Source: Planctomycetota bacterium (lineage in GTDB: Bacteria > Planctomycetota > UBA1135 > UBA2386). From it: a stretch of 64,000 bases of DNA. Positions 25,110 to 34,421 of this stretch are shown in pieces (positions within the stretch are counted from its first letter, which is position 1; the number at the start of each line of letters is the position of its first letter). The DNA is taken from positions 390,653 through 454,652 of the forward strand of contig JADJPQ010000007.1 of the NCBI GenBank assembly GCA_016713175.1, in the 5' to 3' direction. The translations under genes and the position numbers were made by a program. Below the pieces are notes generated by a model, which searched no databases, was not told the origin of the DNA, and saw only the letters and a program-made list of their open reading frames with translations.

Positions 25110-28007
25110 GTGTCGTCGCCGCCAGCAATCCACTCGAAGAAGCGCACCGGTCGGTGGCCGGCCGCCACCGGTCTCGTCGGGAGCGGCGTGCTCGGTGTCG
25201 GCGCCGCGCTGTGGTGGCTGGCCTGGAGCACCTGGCGCCCGGCGGTGCTCGGCGCGCCGGAGTTGCCGGCGACGGAGACCTGGTGGCTCACCGCGGCGGC
25301 GCTGGCAGGCTGGCTCTGCGGCCTGGCGGCGGGACGTCCGGGGCGTTGGCCGATCGCGCTGGCCCTGCTGGCGGTCGTCGGTGTCGCCGCCGCGTTCTCG
25401 GTGTGGTGGTGGGCGGCACCCGGTTGGCTCGCCGGGCCCCTCGGACTGTGGTGCACCGGGGCGGTACCGGTGGCTGCGATCGCGGCTCTGGCCGGTAGCC
25501 AGCGCGGGCTCGCCGCCGCGTTCCTGGGTGCCGCCCTCGCCATCGCCCTGCTGTCTGGTTCGCCGCTGCAGGAGTCGTTGCACCGGACTGCGGCAGCCGG
25601 GTCCATCGCCGTGATCGTCGCCGGCCTGTTGCTCGGCGGGCCGAGACCTCCGGTTCTTGGGCGTTCGAACGTCCCGACGGCCGCGTTGGCGACTGGTTGG
25701 CTCGCGGGGATCGTGATGCTGGATGGGTGGCCGGCGTTGCGCGACACCTGCCTGCTGACGCCGTCCCCCGGCTGGCTGCCGACTCCAGGCGTCGCCTTGC
25801 TGCTTGGCCTTGGCCTCGGCGCGATCGGCGCGTGCGGTCGGACGCCGCCCCGCGTCGCGCTCGGCAGCGGCGCGGCGTTGGTCGCGGTGGTTCTCGCCCT
25901 GGTGTTGGTCGCTCGCGAACAACTGCCGGCGATCGCCGCGGTGTTCGTCGTCGGCCTCGGCTTCGGCGTCCGGATCCAGTACTGCGCGTCTGCCGGCGCA
26001 ACCTCGGCGCTTCTGGCCATGGCGGGGCTGTTGTCGGCGATCGGGTGTGCGGCGTGGCTGCCGACCGAGGCGCTGCCCGAACCCGGGTGGCCGGCGATCG
26101 CGTTGGTCGCCGCCGGCCTGTTGGCATTGCATCAGGGGCCCTGGGCCTGGCTCGCCGCGGCTGTGGTCGGCACGCTGGTGTTCGCGGCTGGCGTCACCAT
26201 GGCCCGGTCCCCGGCACTGACCGAACTGGTGCGCCACGGCGATGCGCAATCGACGTGGGATCGGCAACAGCACGAACTGCAGTTCCGGCATCGCGGCCAG
26301 GTCGTCGAAGCCGTCGGTGCGCAGCCGTGTCACCTCGAACTGGCGCTGCTGCTGGCGCGGGCGTTCGTGCCGCAGGCCACCGACACGTTGCTGCTCGGCA
26401 CCGGCAATCCGCGGCTGCGCGGCATCCAGCAGGCGCTGGACCTGGCGGTGGTCGGTGTCGACGCTCGCAGCGCGCAACGGCAGCTGCGGCAGCGCTGGTC
26501 GGGAGACGGCCCGGTCGCACCCGCGGCCAGTCCCGCCATCGCGTCTGCGGACATCGCCCTGCCGCTCCGCCAGGCCCTGCGCGCGCGTCTTCCCGGGTTC
26601 GCGGAACGGCTGGTCGTCGCCGAGCCGATCGGCGCCGATCCGGCCCTGGCCACGTTCGAGTTCCAGGCGCTGCTCCGGGCCGCTGCCGGGGCCGGCATCT
26701 GCGTGCAGACCGTCGATCTGCGTCACGTGCCGATCGCCACGCTGCGCTGCCTGTGCCACGCAGTGGCGTCGGCGCATCCGTGGACGTTGGTGTACCTCTC
26801 TGGCCCGACCGTCGCCTGGGTGAGCGGCGTGGGTGCGCCGCCGGACCCGGCCACCGTCGCGCTGCCGCCGGGCAGCGAGGATGCCCGATGGCTCGCATAT
26901 CGTTGCCGGCTCGGGCCGGACGACCTGCAGCATGCCTGCCTTGGCGTGCTCGCGACGCCGGTGCAGCCGGCGCCCTGCTCCGACGACGCGTTGCTGCTGT
27001 TGCAGACGCAGTACCGCGGCGATCCGGCGGCGGCGCTGGACGAACTGCGGGCCGCCATGCGTTCGCCGACGCCGATCGCGACTGCGCGGTTCGACCTGCG
27101 CGATCGGGATCCTGTCAGGCGCAGTCGGGCGCTGCGTGAACTTGCCGGCACGACCGCCGTCGAGCACAGCGTGCTGTTGTGGCACGAACGGCTGGCCGCC
27201 CGGCTGGCCACGGCCGAAGCGATGCTGCTGGCTCTCGGCAGTGGCCATCAGGCCGCCGCGGCGGCGGCCGGCGCCGCCGCCGGGTTCCTGCATGTCGGCT
27301 GCCCGACGGCGTGGTTGCAGGCCGCACTGGGCCTGCCCGACCGGGTCGGCGAACGGGTCCGTTCGCCCGCCGATGCGGTCGCTGCCGCCATCGCGCTCGA
27401 TCCGACCTTGCCGAGCAACCTGCCGCCAGTGCTGAGCACTCTGCCGTGGCCCGCCGTGGCGCACAGCCCGCTCGAGGACCTCACGCGATTGCCGGAAGGC
27501 GCGGCGCTGGCGGCCGCCGCGACCGGGCGCCGGCCGGCCGCGTTGGCCCTGCGGCGCGCGTTTCCCGCCGCTTGCGCCAGGGCCCTGCTGACCCAGTGGG
27601 TGGCGGCCGTTGCGTGCCCGGAAGCCGTCGACGCCCTGCGCGAACTGGCCGATCCGTTCGTGGTCGAGATGGCCGCGCGAGCGTTGCTCGACGTGGGTCG
27701 ACTGCCGGAAGTGCTCGCGATCTGGCGCGCCGATCTGCCGCTGCCGCCGACGTTGGCCCGCTTGCTGCGCGCGGACCCACCGCAGCGCTTGCGCTTCCTG
27801 CACGCACTGACCGGACGTTCGGACACCCGGAGCGTCGATGCGCTCGCCGAACTGCTGGTCGACGCCGACCGCGAGATCCGCCTGACGGCGGCCACCGCGC
27901 TGTTCAAACTGGTCGGCGATCGGATCGCCTACGATCCCGAATGGCCGGAATCCGCGCGCAAGGATGCGGCGACACGGCTGCGGGCACTGCATAATCGAGC
28001 ACCATGA
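25110..28007 (+). CDS. Polytopic membrane protein with degenerate spermidine-synthase-like and HEAT-like regions
   Basis: A 965-residue protein beginning at GTG 25110. Residues 20-380 contain about ten hydrophobic helices (for example LALLAVVGVAAAFSVWWW). A soluble part follows with LLLGTGNPRLRGIQQALDLA (about residues 427-446) and VVGVDARS, resembling the nucleotide-binding start of spermidine-synthase-like methyltransferase folds; these are often fused to membrane domains in planctomycetes. The usual acidic catalytic residues were not found, so activity is doubtful. The last 350 residues are Ala/Leu-rich helical repeats (PLEDLTRLPEGAALAAAATG, SVDALAELLVDADREIRLTA), HEAT-like. The lpxD start overlaps its stop codon, so the two may be co-transcribed. 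Exact function unknown. Confidence 0.75.
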   Translation: MSSPPAIHSKKRTGRWPAATGLVGSGVLGVGAALWWLAWSTWRPAVLGAPELPATETWWLTAAALAGWLCGLAAGRPGRWPIALALLAVVGVAAAFSVWWWAAPGWLAGPLGLWCTGAVPVAAIAALAGSQRGLAAAFLGAALAIALLSGSPLQESLHRTAAAGSIAVIVAGLLLGGPRPPVLGRSNVPTAALATGWLAGIVMLDGWPALRDTCLLTPSPGWLPTPGVALLLGLGLGAIGACGRTPPRVALGSGAALVAVVLALVLVAREQLPAIAAVFVVGLGFGVRIQYCASAGATSALLAMAGLLSAIGCAAWLPTEALPEPGWPAIALVAAGLLALHQGPWAWLAAAVVGTLVFAAGVTMARSPALTELVRHGDAQSTWDRQQHELQFRHRGQVVEAVGAQPCHLELALLLARAFVPQATDTLLLGTGNPRLRGIQQALDLAVVGVDARSAQRQLRQRWSGDGPVAPAASPAIASADIALPLRQALRARLPGFAERLVVAEPIGADPALATFEFQALLRAAAGAGICVQTVDLRHVPIATLRCLCHAVASAHPWTLVYLSGPTVAWVSGVGAPPDPATVALPPGSEDARWLAYRCRLGPDDLQHACLGVLATPVQPAPCSDDALLLLQTQYRGDPAAALDELRAAMRSPTPIATARFDLRDRDPVRRSRALRELAGTTAVEHSVLLWHERLAARLATAEAMLLALGSGHQAAAAAAGAAAGFLHVGCPTAWLQAALGLPDRVGERVRSPADAVAAAIALDPTLPSNLPPVLSTLPWPAVAHSPLEDLTRLPEGAALAAAATGRRPAALALRRAFPAACARALLTQWVAAVACPEAVDALRELADPFVVEMAARALLDVGRLPEVLAIWRADLPLPPTLARLLRADPPQRLRFLHALTGRSDTRSVDALAELLVDADREIRLTAATALFKLVGDRIAYDPEWPESARKDAATRLRALHNRAP
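27990..27995 (+). promoter_or_regulatory. Candidate internal -10 element (CATAAT) for lpxD
   Basis: CATAAT, then exactly 8 nt, then the lpxD ATG at 28004. It is inside the end of the upstream gene, which would give lpxD its own leaderless transcript besides read-through. Confidence 0.4.
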
Positions 28008-29029
28008 GCGGTCAGACGGTCGCCTCCCTTGCAACCCTGGTCGGCGGTCGTGTCGTCGGCGACGGCAGCCGCCTGATCCGCGGCGTCAGCGATCTGCGCC
28101 GGGCTGGACCCGAGCAGATCGCGTTCCTGCGCGACGGCAAGTACCGGGATGCCGCGCGGCAGACGGCGGCCGGGGCCTTGATCACCGCCGAACCGATCGA
28201 CGGTCAGGCCGCGCAGATCGTCGTCGCCGACGTCGGAGTCGCCTACGCCAAGGTGGCCCTGGCGCTGCACCCGGTGCCGCAGGCCACCGTGCATCGCATC
28301 CACCCGACCGCGATCATCGACCCTGACGCGAAGATCACGGCGCCGGTCGACATCGGGCCGTATGTGGTGGTCGGCCGCAGTTCGATCGGTCCGGGCAGCG
28401 TGTTGATGGCCGGCGTCACCGTCGCCGATGACTGCGTGCTCGGCCGCGACGTCGTGCTGTATCCGAAGGTCTCGGTCTACGGCAGCACGACGCTCGGCGA
28501 CCGCGTGCTGGTGCACGCCAACTCGGTGCTCGGCGCCGATGGGTTCGGCTACGCCCGCCAGGGTGCGCAGTGGTTGAAGCTGCCGCACCTCGGCGAACTG
28601 CTGGTCAGCGAGGATGTCGAGATCGGCGCCAACGTCGCCATCGACCGCGGCGCCCTCGACGCGACCCGGATCGGCCCGCGCACCAAGATCGACAACACCT
28701 GCCACATCGCCCACAACTGCCAGATCGGCGCCGATTGCGCGTTCGCCGCCGGCTGCATGGTCGCGGGTTCGACGGTGATCGGGGACCGCGTGATGCTGGC
28801 CGGGCACGTCGTCATCGCCGGCCATCTGAAGATCGTCAGCGATGTCCGGCTGGGCGGGGCGACGATCCTGCTCGAGGACGTGCTGGAGCCCGGCGACCAC
28901 ATGGGCTACCCGGTGCAGGAGAAGATGCGGCACCTGCGCAACCGCCGGGCCTACCGCGATCTCGCCGACCTGCGGACCACGGTCGAACAACTGCGCCAGC
29001 GGCTGTTTGACGGGCGGGTCGGTGACTGA
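28004..29029 (+). CDS. lpxD: UDP-3-O-acylglucosamine N-acyltransferase
   Basis: A 341-residue LpxD. The N-terminal uridine-binding domain includes IRGVSDLRRAGPEQIAFLRD. The left-handed beta-helix of hexapeptide repeats runs from about residue 105 to 290 (IHPTAIIDPDAKITAPVDIG and many following). The catalytic His region reads NTCHIAHNCQIGADC, as in known LpxD enzymes. A C-terminal helix (RNRRAYRDLADLRTTVEQLR) closes the trimer. It transfers a hydroxyacyl chain from acyl carrier protein to UDP-3-O-acylglucosamine, an early lipid A step, so the organism probably makes an LPS-type outer membrane. Other lpx genes are not nearby. Confidence 0.96.
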   Translation: MSGQTVASLATLVGGRVVGDGSRLIRGVSDLRRAGPEQIAFLRDGKYRDAARQTAAGALITAEPIDGQAAQIVVADVGVAYAKVALALHPVPQATVHRIHPTAIIDPDAKITAPVDIGPYVVVGRSSIGPGSVLMAGVTVADDCVLGRDVVLYPKVSVYGSTTLGDRVLVHANSVLGADGFGYARQGAQWLKLPHLGELLVSEDVEIGANVAIDRGALDATRIGPRTKIDNTCHIAHNCQIGADCAFAAGCMVAGSTVIGDRVMLAGHVVIAGHLKIVSDVRLGGATILLEDVLEPGDHMGYPVQEKMRHLRNRRAYRDLADLRTTVEQLRQRLFDGRVGD

Positions 29030-29030
29030 G

Positions 29031-31808
29031 ATGTCCAGCATCCGGCAGCCCGTGGCCGTGTGGCTGCTCGCGGCAGTGGCAGCGCAGGTGTCGGGGCAGC
29101 GGCCGGCGGCCGCGCACTGGGCGTTCACGGCCCCGGCGCGTCCCGTCGTGCCTGCGGTCGAGGACGCCTGGTGCCGCGACGATCTCGATCGGCTGGTGCT
29201 GGCCGGTTTGACCGGGCACGGTCTGCGGCCGCAGCCCGAAGCGGATCGCCCGACCTGGCTCCGCCGCGTGCACCTCGCGCTGACCGGACTGCCGCCGACG
29301 CCGGCAGCGGTGACAGCCTTCGTCGCCGACTCCCGCCCGGATGCGTTCGAGCGTCGGGTCGACGAATTGCTGGCGAGTCCGGCGGGTGCCGAACGGCTGA
29401 CCGGCGATTGGCTCGATCTCGCGCGCTACGCCGACACGTTCGGTTACCAGGCCGACTTCGAGATGCGGGTGTGGCCGTGGCGCGACTGGGTGCTGCAGGC
29501 ATTCCTGCGCGATCTGCCGTACGACCGGTTCGTCACCGAACAACTCGCCGGCGATCTGCTGCCCGATGCCGACGACGACTCGCGGCTGGCGACAGCGTTC
29601 CTGCGCCTGCACCGGCAGACCAACGAAGGCGGCAGCATCCCGGCCGAGTTCCGGCAGGAGAACATCAGCGATCGCGTGCACACGGTCGGTACCGCCCTGC
29701 TCGGCCTGACGACCGAGTGTGCGCGCTGTCACGACCACAAGTACGACCCGCTGACGCAGCGCGACTACTACGCCTTGGCGGCGCTGTTCTCGGCAATCGA
29801 CGAGACCGGCGTGGCGCCGTACACGACCGGTGCCTGTCCGCCGCCGGCGATGGGGCTGCCCGATCAGAAGCAGCGGGGCGAACTGCGACAGCGGCAGGCG
29901 ACGCTGACGGCCGCGGTCGCCGCGTGGCGCCGGGCCAGGATCGCCGCCGCCGCCGACCCGATGTTGGCGCCATGGCAACCGCCGCCGCCGCCAGTGCCGA
30001 TTGCCGCCTGGCGGTTCGATGCCGCGACGCCAACACCGGTGCCGAACACGATCGCGAGCGCGCCGGCTGCGCGCCTTGGGCCCGGACTGCGGATCGAACC
30101 GCTGGCTGGTCGCCAGGCACTGTGCTGCAACGGCGACGACGCCGCAGTGGTCGACGGCCTGCCGGCGTTCACGCGCGACGATGCGTTCAGCCTGGCGTTC
30201 GCCCTGCACCTCGGCGAGTACGGCGAACGCCAGGTCGTCCTGCACACGAGCGCGTACACGATCGAGGCCGACGCGCAGGGCTACCAGGTGCTGCTCCGCA
30301 ATGGCCAACTGTGCTGGGAGATCGTGCACTGCTGGCCGGGTTCCGCGATCGGCATCCGCACGGCGGCGCCTTTGGCGCAACAGCGCTGGCACGATGTGGT
30401 GCTGACCTACGACGGCAGTTCGACCGCAGCGGGCCTTGGCATCTGGATCGACGGCGCCGCGGTGCCGTGTGAAGTCGTGGCCGACCACCTCGACGGCGTC
30501 GCGACGGCACGCGCGCTGCACCTCGGCGCCCGCGATCGCGATCGCGGGCTGCGCCACGGGGCGCTGGCCGACGTCCGCCTGTTCGACCGGTGCCTGCTCG
30601 CCGATGAGATCCCGGGGGCACCGCCACCCGATCTGCCCACGCGCGAAGAATTGCGGCTTCGCCGCCAGCCGGCGGTGCAAGCTGCCGCCGCAGCGGTGAG
30701 TCACGCCCGCCGCGAACTGCACGTTCTCGCCGATGCCCTGCCACGCGTCATGGTGATGCGCGATCGCGGCCCGGTGGCGCCGGGCCAGGTGTTGCGCCGC
30801 GGCGCCTACGACCAACCCGACCCGGCCCAGACAGTCGCACCGGGTCCTCCGGGTTGGTTGCATCCCGTCGACGCGACGCTGCGCCGCGATCGCCTCGGGC
30901 TCGCCCAGTGGTTGTTCTCGCCGCGGCATCCGTTGACGGCTCGCGTGGCAGTCGATCGGCTGTGGCGGCTGTGCTTTGGTCGTGGCCTCGTGCACAGCCC
31001 CGAGGACTTCGGCACCCGCAGCGAGTTGCCGACCCATCGCGACGTGCTCGACCTGCTGGCCTGCGAGTTCGCCGACTCCGGTTGGCGGATCCGACCGCTG
31101 CTGCGCCGGATCGTGCTGTCGGCGACATTCCGGCAGGATTCCGCGGCGACGCCCGCCGCCTGGCAGAAGGACCCCGACAACGAACTGCTGGCTCGCGGTC
31201 CGTCGTTCCGGCTGAGCGCGGAGATGCTGCGGGATCAGGCCCTGGCCGCCAGCGGCCTGTTGGCGCCGCGGCTGTTCGGGCCGAGTGTCCGGCCATGGCA
31301 GCCGCCGGGACTGTGGCGCGATGCCGGGATCGGTTGGGGCGGCGGAGACTACCACCCCGACACCGGTGACGACGCGCATCGCCGCAGTCTCTACACCTGG
31401 CGCAAGCGGACCGCGCCGCCGCCGAACATGACGTTGTTCGACGCGCCGTCGCGGGAGGTCTGCGTCGCCGCGCGCGCGGCGACGATCACGCCGTTGCAGC
31501 CGCTGGTGCTGTGGAACGACCTCGGTTTCGTCGAGTGTGCGCAGGCCCTCGCGGCGCGCCACGTCGTCACCGGGGCCACGCCGGCGGCGACGGTGATGGC
31601 GATGTTCGCGGAATTGTGCGGGCGCCAGCCCGAGCCGGCCGAACTGCAGGTGCTGCTCGGATTGCACGCCGCGATGGTGCAGCGCTACGCCGCCGATCCG
31701 AACGCCGCGGCGCAGGTGGTGGGGGCCGGGCGCGCCGCTGAACTGGCGCCGTTCGTGCTGCTCGCCTCGACCCTGTTCGGCAGCGATGCCGCGATGGTGT
31801 GCCGATGA
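29031..31808 (+). CDS. DUF1549/DUF1553 (PSD1-type) secreted protein with central LamG-like insert
   Basis: A 925-residue exported protein. Signal peptide PVAVWLLAAVAAQVSGQ; DUF1549 at about residues 45-250 (RRVHLALTGLPPTPAAVTAF, WLDLARYADTFGYQ, and the heme-like CARCHDHKYDPLTQRDYYAL). DUF1553 lies at about 610-900 (RLGLAQWLFSPRHPLTARVA, RLWRLCFGRGLVHSPEDFGT). Between them, residues about 320-530 look like a concanavalin/LamG fold (IAAWRFDAATPTPVPNTIAS, GERQVVLHTSAYTIEADAQG). No N-terminal cytochrome c domain is present, unlike many relatives. In Planctomycetota such genes are paired with DUF1501 genes, as here, and occur in large paralogous families often linked to glycan use. The enzymatic role is not established. 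Confidence 0.92.
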   Translation: MSSIRQPVAVWLLAAVAAQVSGQRPAAAHWAFTAPARPVVPAVEDAWCRDDLDRLVLAGLTGHGLRPQPEADRPTWLRRVHLALTGLPPTPAAVTAFVADSRPDAFERRVDELLASPAGAERLTGDWLDLARYADTFGYQADFEMRVWPWRDWVLQAFLRDLPYDRFVTEQLAGDLLPDADDDSRLATAFLRLHRQTNEGGSIPAEFRQENISDRVHTVGTALLGLTTECARCHDHKYDPLTQRDYYALAALFSAIDETGVAPYTTGACPPPAMGLPDQKQRGELRQRQATLTAAVAAWRRARIAAAADPMLAPWQPPPPPVPIAAWRFDAATPTPVPNTIASAPAARLGPGLRIEPLAGRQALCCNGDDAAVVDGLPAFTRDDAFSLAFALHLGEYGERQVVLHTSAYTIEADAQGYQVLLRNGQLCWEIVHCWPGSAIGIRTAAPLAQQRWHDVVLTYDGSSTAAGLGIWIDGAAVPCEVVADHLDGVATARALHLGARDRDRGLRHGALADVRLFDRCLLADEIPGAPPPDLPTREELRLRRQPAVQAAAAAVSHARRELHVLADALPRVMVMRDRGPVAPGQVLRRGAYDQPDPAQTVAPGPPGWLHPVDATLRRDRLGLAQWLFSPRHPLTARVAVDRLWRLCFGRGLVHSPEDFGTRSELPTHRDVLDLLACEFADSGWRIRPLLRRIVLSATFRQDSAATPAAWQKDPDNELLARGPSFRLSAEMLRDQALAASGLLAPRLFGPSVRPWQPPGLWRDAGIGWGGGDYHPDTGDDAHRRSLYTWRKRTAPPPNMTLFDAPSREVCVAARAATITPLQPLVLWNDLGFVECAQALAARHVVTGATPAATVMAMFAELCGRQPEPAELQVLLGLHAAMVQRYAADPNAAAQVVGAGRAAELAPFVLLASTLFGSDAAMVCR

Positions 31809-33214
31809 GCCTCGGACATTTCGCCAGTAACCGCCGGCAATGGCTCACGGGCATGTCCGGCCTGCTGCCGGCGCTCGCGCTCCGCCGACTCGGCAGCGGT
31901 GCCGACGATGCCCCTCGGTTGCATCACGCGCCGCGCGCACGGCGGATCGTCTGGTTGTTCCAGTCCGGCGGACCGTCGCCGTTCGAGACCCTCGATGACA
32001 AGCCGGTGCTGCGGCAGCGCCACGGGCAGGCGCTGCCCGACTCGGTGCTCGGCGGCCAACGTCTGACCGGCATGAGTGGCCACCAGGCGATCCTGCCGAT
32101 GGCCGGTTCGTTCACGCGGTTCCAGCGCTGCGCCGACACCGGCATCGCGATCAGCGATCTGCTGCCGCACACGCGGGCGATCGCGCGGCACCTGTGCGTG
32201 GTCCGTTCGCTGCACACCGAAGCGATCAACCACGATCCGGCGATCACGTTCCTGTGCACCGGCAGTCAGCTCGCCGGGCGGCCATCGATGGGCGCCTGGC
32301 TCGCCCACGGGATCGGCAGCGACGCCGCCGGCCTGCCGGCGTTCGTCGTCCTGGTCAGCAAGGATGCCGCGCGCGACCAACCGCTCTATGCGCGCCTGTG
32401 GGGCAGCGGGTTCCTGCCGGCGCAGCATCAGGGCGTGCAGTTCCGACCGGGCGGCGAACCGGTGCTGTTCCTCGCCGATCCGCCGGGCATCGATCGCGCG
32501 GTCCGCAGCGCGCAACTCGAGGCGCTCGCGGCCCTGCACCGCATCCAGGCCGGCAAGTCCGCCGACCCGTCGATCGCGGCGCGAACGGCCCAGGCCGAAC
32601 TGGCGTTCTCGATGCAGCTGGCGATACCGCAGGTCGCCGACCTCGGCAGCGAACCGGCGTCGACGTATCTGCTGTACGGCGAAGGCGCGCGTCAGCCCGG
32701 GACCTATGCCGCCAATTGCGTGCTGGCGCGGCGACTGCTGGAGCGCGGCGTACGCTTCGTGCAACTGTTCCATCAGGGCTGGGATCAGCACGGCTCGTTG
32801 CCGGGCGGCATCACGACGCAATGCCAGCAGACCGATCAGGCGTCGGCGGCGCTGGTGCTCGATCTGCAGCGGCGTGGCCTGCTCGACGACACCCTGGTCG
32901 TCTGGGGCGGCGAGTTCGGACGTACGGCCTACTGCCAGGGCAAGTTGACGGCGCAGGACTACGGCCGGGATCACCATCCGCGCTGCTTCTCCTACTGGCT
33001 GGCCGGCGGCGGGGTCCGCGAGGGCCACGTGCATGGCGCCACCGACGACTTCGGCTACAACATCGCGAGCGATCCGGTGCATGTGCACGATCTGCACGCG
33101 ACGCTGCTGCACCTGCTCGGCATCGACCACGAACGGCTGACGTTCCGGTTCCAGGGCCGCGACTACCGTCTGACCGACATCGCCGGCCACGTGGTGCCGG
33201 GCCTGCTGGCGTGA
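31805..33214 (+). CDS. DUF1501 family protein (alkaline-phosphatase/sulfatase-like fold), Tat-type signal
   Basis: A 469-residue protein, ATG 31805 overlapping the previous stop (ATGA). The N-terminus SNRRQWLTGMSGLLPALALR resembles a Tat signal with twin Arg, as is usual for DUF1501. Family motifs: RIVWLFQSGGPSPFETLDDK, HDPAITFLCTGSQLAGRPSM, RFVQLFHQGWDQHG and TLVVWGGEFGRTAYCQGK, then the HHPRCFSYWLAGGGV metal-site region. The fold belongs to the sulfatase/alkaline phosphatase group. Pairing with the DUF1549/1553 gene suggests a shared extracytoplasmic role that is still undefined. Confidence 0.93.
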   Translation: MSLGHFASNRRQWLTGMSGLLPALALRRLGSGADDAPRLHHAPRARRIVWLFQSGGPSPFETLDDKPVLRQRHGQALPDSVLGGQRLTGMSGHQAILPMAGSFTRFQRCADTGIAISDLLPHTRAIARHLCVVRSLHTEAINHDPAITFLCTGSQLAGRPSMGAWLAHGIGSDAAGLPAFVVLVSKDAARDQPLYARLWGSGFLPAQHQGVQFRPGGEPVLFLADPPGIDRAVRSAQLEALAALHRIQAGKSADPSIAARTAQAELAFSMQLAIPQVADLGSEPASTYLLYGEGARQPGTYAANCVLARRLLERGVRFVQLFHQGWDQHGSLPGGITTQCQQTDQASAALVLDLQRRGLLDDTLVVWGGEFGRTAYCQGKLTAQDYGRDHHPRCFSYWLAGGGVREGHVHGATDDFGYNIASDPVHVHDLHATLLHLLGIDHERLTFRFQGRDYRLTDIAGHVVPGLLA

Positions 33215-33227
33215 TCGCCGACCGACT

Positions 33228-34304
33228 CTAGCGCAGGCGAAGGGCGAGCCAGTCCGGCAGCCGCGCCGCGACGGCCGTGGCGATCTCCTCCCGCGCGCGC
33301 CGATAGGCGGCGAGGTCACCGCCGTACGGGTCGGCGATGTCACGGCCGTCAGGGCGCAACAGCTGCGCGCGTTCCCTGGCCTCGGGCACCAGGTCCAGCA
33401 GCCGGCGCAGGTGACTCTTGCCGAGGCAGTAGATGGCGCGCGCCGCCGTCACCATCGCGGCATCCAGCGCTCGGCTCTGATGCATCGACAGATCGAGGCC
33501 GACTTCCGCGCCGGCTGCCTGCGAACCCTCGCTGGCCGGCATGCCGTCCAGCGTGCCGGTGCCGGCGGAACCGAACGAAAGGCCATGCGCCAACAGCTCG
33601 TGCGGCGGCACGCCCAGCGCCTCGGCAACCCGCTGCCGGGCCAACGCCTCGGCCAGCGGCGACCGACAGGTGTTCCCCGTACAGACGAACAACACCGACG
33701 CGGCCGCCGTGGAGTAGATCTCGGCTGCCGACAGGATGCCCTCGCGCAGCACCTCGAGACGGGCGCCGAGAGCGCGCACCACGGTCGACGCGCTGCCCAG
33801 TGGCGATCGGCCGTCGTCGACCAGCAGCGCCACCTGCGGCCCGAACGCGCTCGCGATGGCGTCGGGCTCACACAGCGGCGGCTGGCCGGTCCGGTTGACC
33901 GAGGTCAGCCACAGCGCTTCGCCGCAGCGTGCGATCACGTCGCGGGTGAAGTCGTGCGCCGGCACCCGCAGCCCGACCGTGGGTTCGTGCAGCCCCGGCA
34001 ACACCACCGTCAGCGGCCCCGGCCAGTAGCGCTGCAGCAGGCGCTGCACGCGCGGCTCCGGCGCGCGGGCCAGTCGCGTCAGGTCGTCGGCGGCGGCCAG
34101 ATGCCAGGTGAACACCTGATCTTCGGCGCGGCCCTTCGCGGCTCGGGCAGCCGCCACCGCCGCTGGCAACGACGGCAACACCGCCAGGCCATAGACGGTC
34201 TCGGTCGGCAGCACGCACAGGTTGCCCGCGCGCAACAACGCAGCGGCGCGCGCCGCCAGCGGCGCCGCCGGGGTCGCGCGGAGCAGCACGCGTTCGCAGG
34301 GCAT
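33228..34304 (-). CDS. Fusion: Sua5/YrdC threonylcarbamoyl-AMP synthase domain plus low-molecular-weight protein tyrosine phosphatase
   Basis: A 358-residue two-domain protein, start ATG 34304. Residues 1-195 are YrdC-like: LLRAGNLCVLPTETVYGLAV, the KGRAEDQVF segment (relatives have KGRP-xxP), YWPGPLTVVLPG, TSVNRTGQPP and GSASTVVRAL. They would make threonylcarbamoyl-AMP for tRNA t6A. Residues 205-355 are an LMW-PTPase: P-loop VLFVCTGNTCRSPLAEALAR with the CxxxxxR nucleophile pattern, and general acid in DIADPYGGD. Such fusions exist in some bacteria. Whether the phosphatase acts on proteins or on arginine phosphate cannot be read here. The gene is convergent with the DUF1501 gene and divergent from the kinase gene. 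Confidence 0.9.
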   Translation of the reverse strand: MPCERVLLRATPAAPLAARAAALLRAGNLCVLPTETVYGLAVLPSLPAAVAAARAAKGRAEDQVFTWHLAAADDLTRLARAPEPRVQRLLQRYWPGPLTVVLPGLHEPTVGLRVPAHDFTRDVIARCGEALWLTSVNRTGQPPLCEPDAIASAFGPQVALLVDDGRSPLGSASTVVRALGARLEVLREGILSAAEIYSTAAASVLFVCTGNTCRSPLAEALARQRVAEALGVPPHELLAHGLSFGSAGTGTLDGMPASEGSQAAGAEVGLDLSMHQSRALDAAMVTAARAIYCLGKSHLRRLLDLVPEARERAQLLRPDGRDIADPYGGDLAAYRRAREEIATAVAARLPDWLALRLR

Positions 34305-34421
34305 CCCGTCAGTGTGCCCGACACGGCCGTGTTGCGCACGCCCCGCACGTCGTTCCGCGTCGCCGACGCTCGACTGGATCCTGGATCGTTGCGCGCTTGC
34401 CGGTATGGTCGTGATCGCCCA

